NCBI GenBank assembly: GCA_030646805.1
Contig: JAUSKZ010000026.1
Span: 1 to 32,941 of the forward strand
Origin: Candidatus Daviesbacteria bacterium
GTDB lineage: Bacteria > Patescibacteriota > Microgenomatia > Daviesbacterales > UBA10151
Length of the DNA stretch: 32,941 nucleotides
Direction of reading: 5' to 3'
Part shown: one piece after another, positions 30,997-32,941 of the stretch
How positions within the stretch are numbered: the stretch's first letter is position 1
How the letters are laid out: each line of letters begins with the position of its first letter
The notes under the pieces: generated by a model
Told to the model about the DNA's origin: nothing
Databases searched by the model: none
Seen by the model: only the letters and a program-made list of their open reading frames with translations
Made by a program: the position numbers and the translations under genes

Positions 30997-31401
30997 ATGA
31001 GTGCTGATAATAATGTCGGTAGAGGCATTTTCGTGAATCCATCTCCATCTGAAGCATCATCTCAACCGGATGCAGGGCCTCCTCTAAATCTCGAAGGAAT
31101 GAGGGGAATACACCAAAAACTAGTAGAACAAATAGCAGCTCATGGCGGTGGAGCGAGCGTTGCAGAGGCGCATGAGATTATGGGATTTTTGGGCCAGGTG
31201 GAACGAGGTCGTATAAGGATGGACTCTCCTGATCATGTTAAGGCTAAAGAGATTTTTAACTTTTGGAGTGTTATGGTAGAGGGAGTTCTTGGTGGAACGG
31301 TTTGGAGTTTAGATGAACATCCGTATGTCGGGAGAATCCTTCCTGGCGGGTGGAGCTTCAGACCTCAAACCACCTCCAATGAGCCCCCCAATCCTACTTA
31401 A
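30997..31401 (+). CDS. Orphan 134-aa protein
   Basis: No family recognised. It has a disordered Pro/Ser-rich N-terminus (MSADNNVGRGIFVNPSPSEASSQPD), then a helical core (MRGIHQKLVEQIAAHGGG, AEAHEIMGFLGQVERGRI) and a Pro-rich end. An in-frame ATG at 30979 exists, but a promoter TTGACT (30961-30966), 18 bases, TATATA (30985-30990), 6 bases, ATG 30997 decides for the shorter form. It overlaps the end of the convergent fmt gene by 8 bases. Confidence 0.65.
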   Translation: MSADNNVGRGIFVNPSPSEASSQPDAGPPLNLEGMRGIHQKLVEQIAAHGGGASVAEAHEIMGFLGQVERGRIRMDSPDHVKAKEIFNFWSVMVEGVLGGTVWSLDEHPYVGRILPGGWSFRPQTTSNEPPNPT

Positions 31402-32299
31402 GACTTCTAATTGGAAAGTTAGGATATCCTCTTAAAAAACTATCAAGATCAGTCGGTTTTTTTCCTTCTATTTGAACCATTCCTTCCGGCAAAAACTTTA
31501 CTATTTTCTCATTTTTATCCCCCGAAGCCTTGGCGAAGGGGGACCATTTAGTCCAAGCTGTTGGCCAAGGATAATAAGCCCGGATCATCCTATCTAATTT
31601 TTCCAAGAATTCTTGAGTTACCTGCCTGCCGGCAGGTCGAAGATCCTGGAAGGGCAGGTCAAAATAACCATCCTCTTTAGTAATTCGGTTACAATAAGAC
31701 GCTATAGCGTGGTCTTGTACACATAAGTTAATTTTACCAGTTATAAATTCTGGGATAATTTTAATTAAATCCTCTGCCGCTAGTATAAACACTTTTTTAC
31801 TCAAAGATTCAAAGGTATCTTCCTTTGAAAGTCTAAACTCCTTGGTAAATATTATTGGACCGTGATCCACCTCAGAGTCCATTTTAATAAAAGTTACTCC
31901 AGAAATTTCATCTCCGTTTAAGATAGATTCCTGAATAGGTGAGGCTCCCCGGTACTTTGGTAGAAGCGAAGGGTGGATATTGATACTTCCAAATTTAGGT
32001 ATATCTAAAATTTCTTGAGGGATAATTTTGCCATATGCTGCGACTATAAATAAATCAGGTTCAAGACTTTTTAATTTAGTGCTTACTTCCTCATCAAATA
32101 TTTTCGGGGTCAGACATGTTTTTTTAAATGCTTCTTTAATAGGTGAAGGAGTTAAAGTTTGGGTTCTGCCCACTAAATTATCAGGAGCAGTCACAACTGC
32201 CACAACGTCAAAGTTATCCTCTAAAGTTTTTAAAACTGGGATTACAAAGTGAGGTGTACCAAAAAAAACAATTTTAAGATTTTTCAAATGTTTCACCAT
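31394..32299 (-). CDS. fmt: Methionyl-tRNA formyltransferase
   Basis: Formylates initiator Met-tRNA using 10-formyl-THF. The N-terminal Rossmann domain begins LKIVFFGTPHFVIPVLKTL. The catalytic NIHPSLLPKYRGASPI has N107 and H109, and D145 lies in DHGPII. The C-terminal OB-like domain ends MVQIEGKKPTDLDSFLRGYP. Two short repeat-derived inserts are visible in the C-terminal part: RPAGRQ from the palindrome CCTGCCGGCAGG (31625-31636), and FAKASGDK from the imperfect palindrome at 31518-31543. It overlaps the def stop by 7 bases, the usual def-fmt pair, so co-transcribed with def. Confidence 0.95.
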   Translation of the reverse strand: MVKHLKNLKIVFFGTPHFVIPVLKTLEDNFDVVAVVTAPDNLVGRTQTLTPSPIKEAFKKTCLTPKIFDEEVSTKLKSLEPDLFIVAAYGKIIPQEILDIPKFGSINIHPSLLPKYRGASPIQESILNGDEISGVTFIKMDSEVDHGPIIFTKEFRLSKEDTFESLSKKVFILAAEDLIKIIPEFITGKINLCVQDHAIASYCNRITKEDGYFDLPFQDLRPAGRQVTQEFLEKLDRMIRAYYPWPTAWTKWSPFAKASGDKNEKIVKFLPEGMVQIEGKKPTDLDSFLRGYPNFPIRSLK

Positions 32300-32829
32300 G
32301 GTGTCACTTCTTCAAAAACCTCGCCGCCACTACGATCTTTCCCTACTACTTTAAACATCCTGCCCTTTTGGTTTAAAACCCGGTCTACAAACAAAGTTCC
32401 TTCTAGGTGATCAACTTCATGCTGAAAAACCCAGGCTAAAAGACCAGTTAGTTTTTTAGTTTGAACTACTCCTTTTTCGTCCTCATAAGAGACAGTTACG
32501 CTAATTGGTCTTTCTATCTCACCATAATAATTGGGGATAGACAGACAACCTTCAAAAAAGATTTTAGTTTTTTTGGAACTTGTGACAATTTTGGGATTTA
32601 TAAAAACAGAGAAATCTTTACCATTTTTGGCTACAAAAAGTTTTTCATCCCGGCCAATTTGGGTGCTGGCCAGTCCGACCCCTTCCGGATCTTTAAAGGT
32701 CTTGGTAAGTTTGACCATCTCCTCGGTAATTCTAATTAGCTCTGGGGTGACTTTGTTAACCCTTTTAGTCTTAACTCGAAGTCTGTTATCTGGAGCTCGA
32801 ATCACCTGGATATTATTTTTATCTTTCAT
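32293..32829 (-). CDS. def: Peptide deformylase
   Basis: Removes the formyl group from nascent proteins. Motif 1 GVGLASTQIG (50-59), motif 2 EGCLSIP with metal ligand C95, motif 3 HEVDH (137-141, ligands H137 and H141, catalytic E138). 178 aa. A longer frame reaches 32937, but its extra 36 residues run into a dispersed repeat at the window edge. ATG 32829 is supported by TTGAAT (32859-32864), 16 bases, TAAAAT (32837-32842), 7 bases. It is the first gene of the def-fmt unit; use of formyl-methionine start fits with leaderless translation. Confidence 0.95.
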   Translation of the reverse strand: MKDKNNIQVIRAPDNRLRVKTKRVNKVTPELIRITEEMVKLTKTFKDPEGVGLASTQIGRDEKLFVAKNGKDFSVFINPKIVTSSKKTKIFFEGCLSIPNYYGEIERPISVTVSYEDEKGVVQTKKLTGLLAWVFQHEVDHLEGTLFVDRVLNQKGRMFKVVGKDRSGGEVFEEVTPW

Positions 32830-32941
32830 AGCCGTAATTTTAACATTTTTGGGCTTTGATTCAAACTTTGCGGAAACCGTGTGGCTTTTAACCCTTCCAG
32901 GACTTTCAGCCCACGGATGAAGCAAAGCAGTGATCAAACCG

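Noticed and set aside
32830-32937. 36-residue extension of peptide deformylase
   Set aside because: It is encoded by upstream promoter and repeat sequence; the -10 geometry and family length support ATG 32829.

Overview
The window looks like a chromosomal segment of a Candidate Phyla Radiation (Patescibacteria) genome, most likely from the Microgenomates side. The grounds are AT-rich DNA with tightly packed genes, small ribosomal proteins bL28 and bL33 of zinc-binding type, many short orphan genes, palindromic repeats inserted in frame in housekeeping genes, and a sparse central metabolism. The phylum assignment is inference; no rRNA is present. TGA is used as a normal stop and I see no in-frame TGA glycine codons, so the Gracilibacteria/SR1 code does not apply.

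Layout. 1-2.7 kb (minus strand): ROK sugar kinase, GH1 beta-glucosidase and an EamA transporter cut by the window edge, probably one sugar-utilisation unit. 2.7-7.5 kb (plus): four consecutive sigma-70 family genes. The third and fourth each carry the same 39-bp promoter/operator cassette in opposite orientation. 7.6-13.8 kb: an orphan 641-aa gene coupled to 6-phosphogluconate dehydrogenase, then zwf with a stand-alone Clp N-domain protein, then pgi. With the kinase this is a glucose-6-phosphate/oxidative pentose phosphate cluster next to the sigma genes. 13.8-21 kb is an accessory zone: a free sigma region-4-like protein, a Phd/PIN toxin-antitoxin pair, a frameshifted gene with a displaced copy of its 3' end, a divergent dCTP deaminase-like protein, a RidA remnant, a spermidine synthase-like protein, two large orphans, and a tRNA-Trp whose 3' end is repeated 2.7 kb away like an attachment site. 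21-25 kb: bL33, IPT/TIG surface protein, DUF378 protein with a hairpin leader, a GT-B-like protein, two tRNA-Thr genes and a ~298-nt structured RNA with its own promoter and terminator. 25-33 kb: class A penicillin-binding protein, tgt, M50 protease, bL28, orphans, and the def-fmt pair.

Two genome-scale signals recur. First, many genes (about 17 examined) have a -10 hexamer separated from the start codon by exactly 6 or 7 bases, which predicts leaderless mRNAs. I used this geometry to choose many starts. Second, a family of GTCAT(T/C)CTGAG-type palindromic elements lies between genes and inside gnd and tgt, where it is translated.

The best candidates for something undescribed are the sigma array with its inverted bidirectional promoter cassette and related site in front of zwf/pgi, and the structured RNA at 24.8-25.1 kb.
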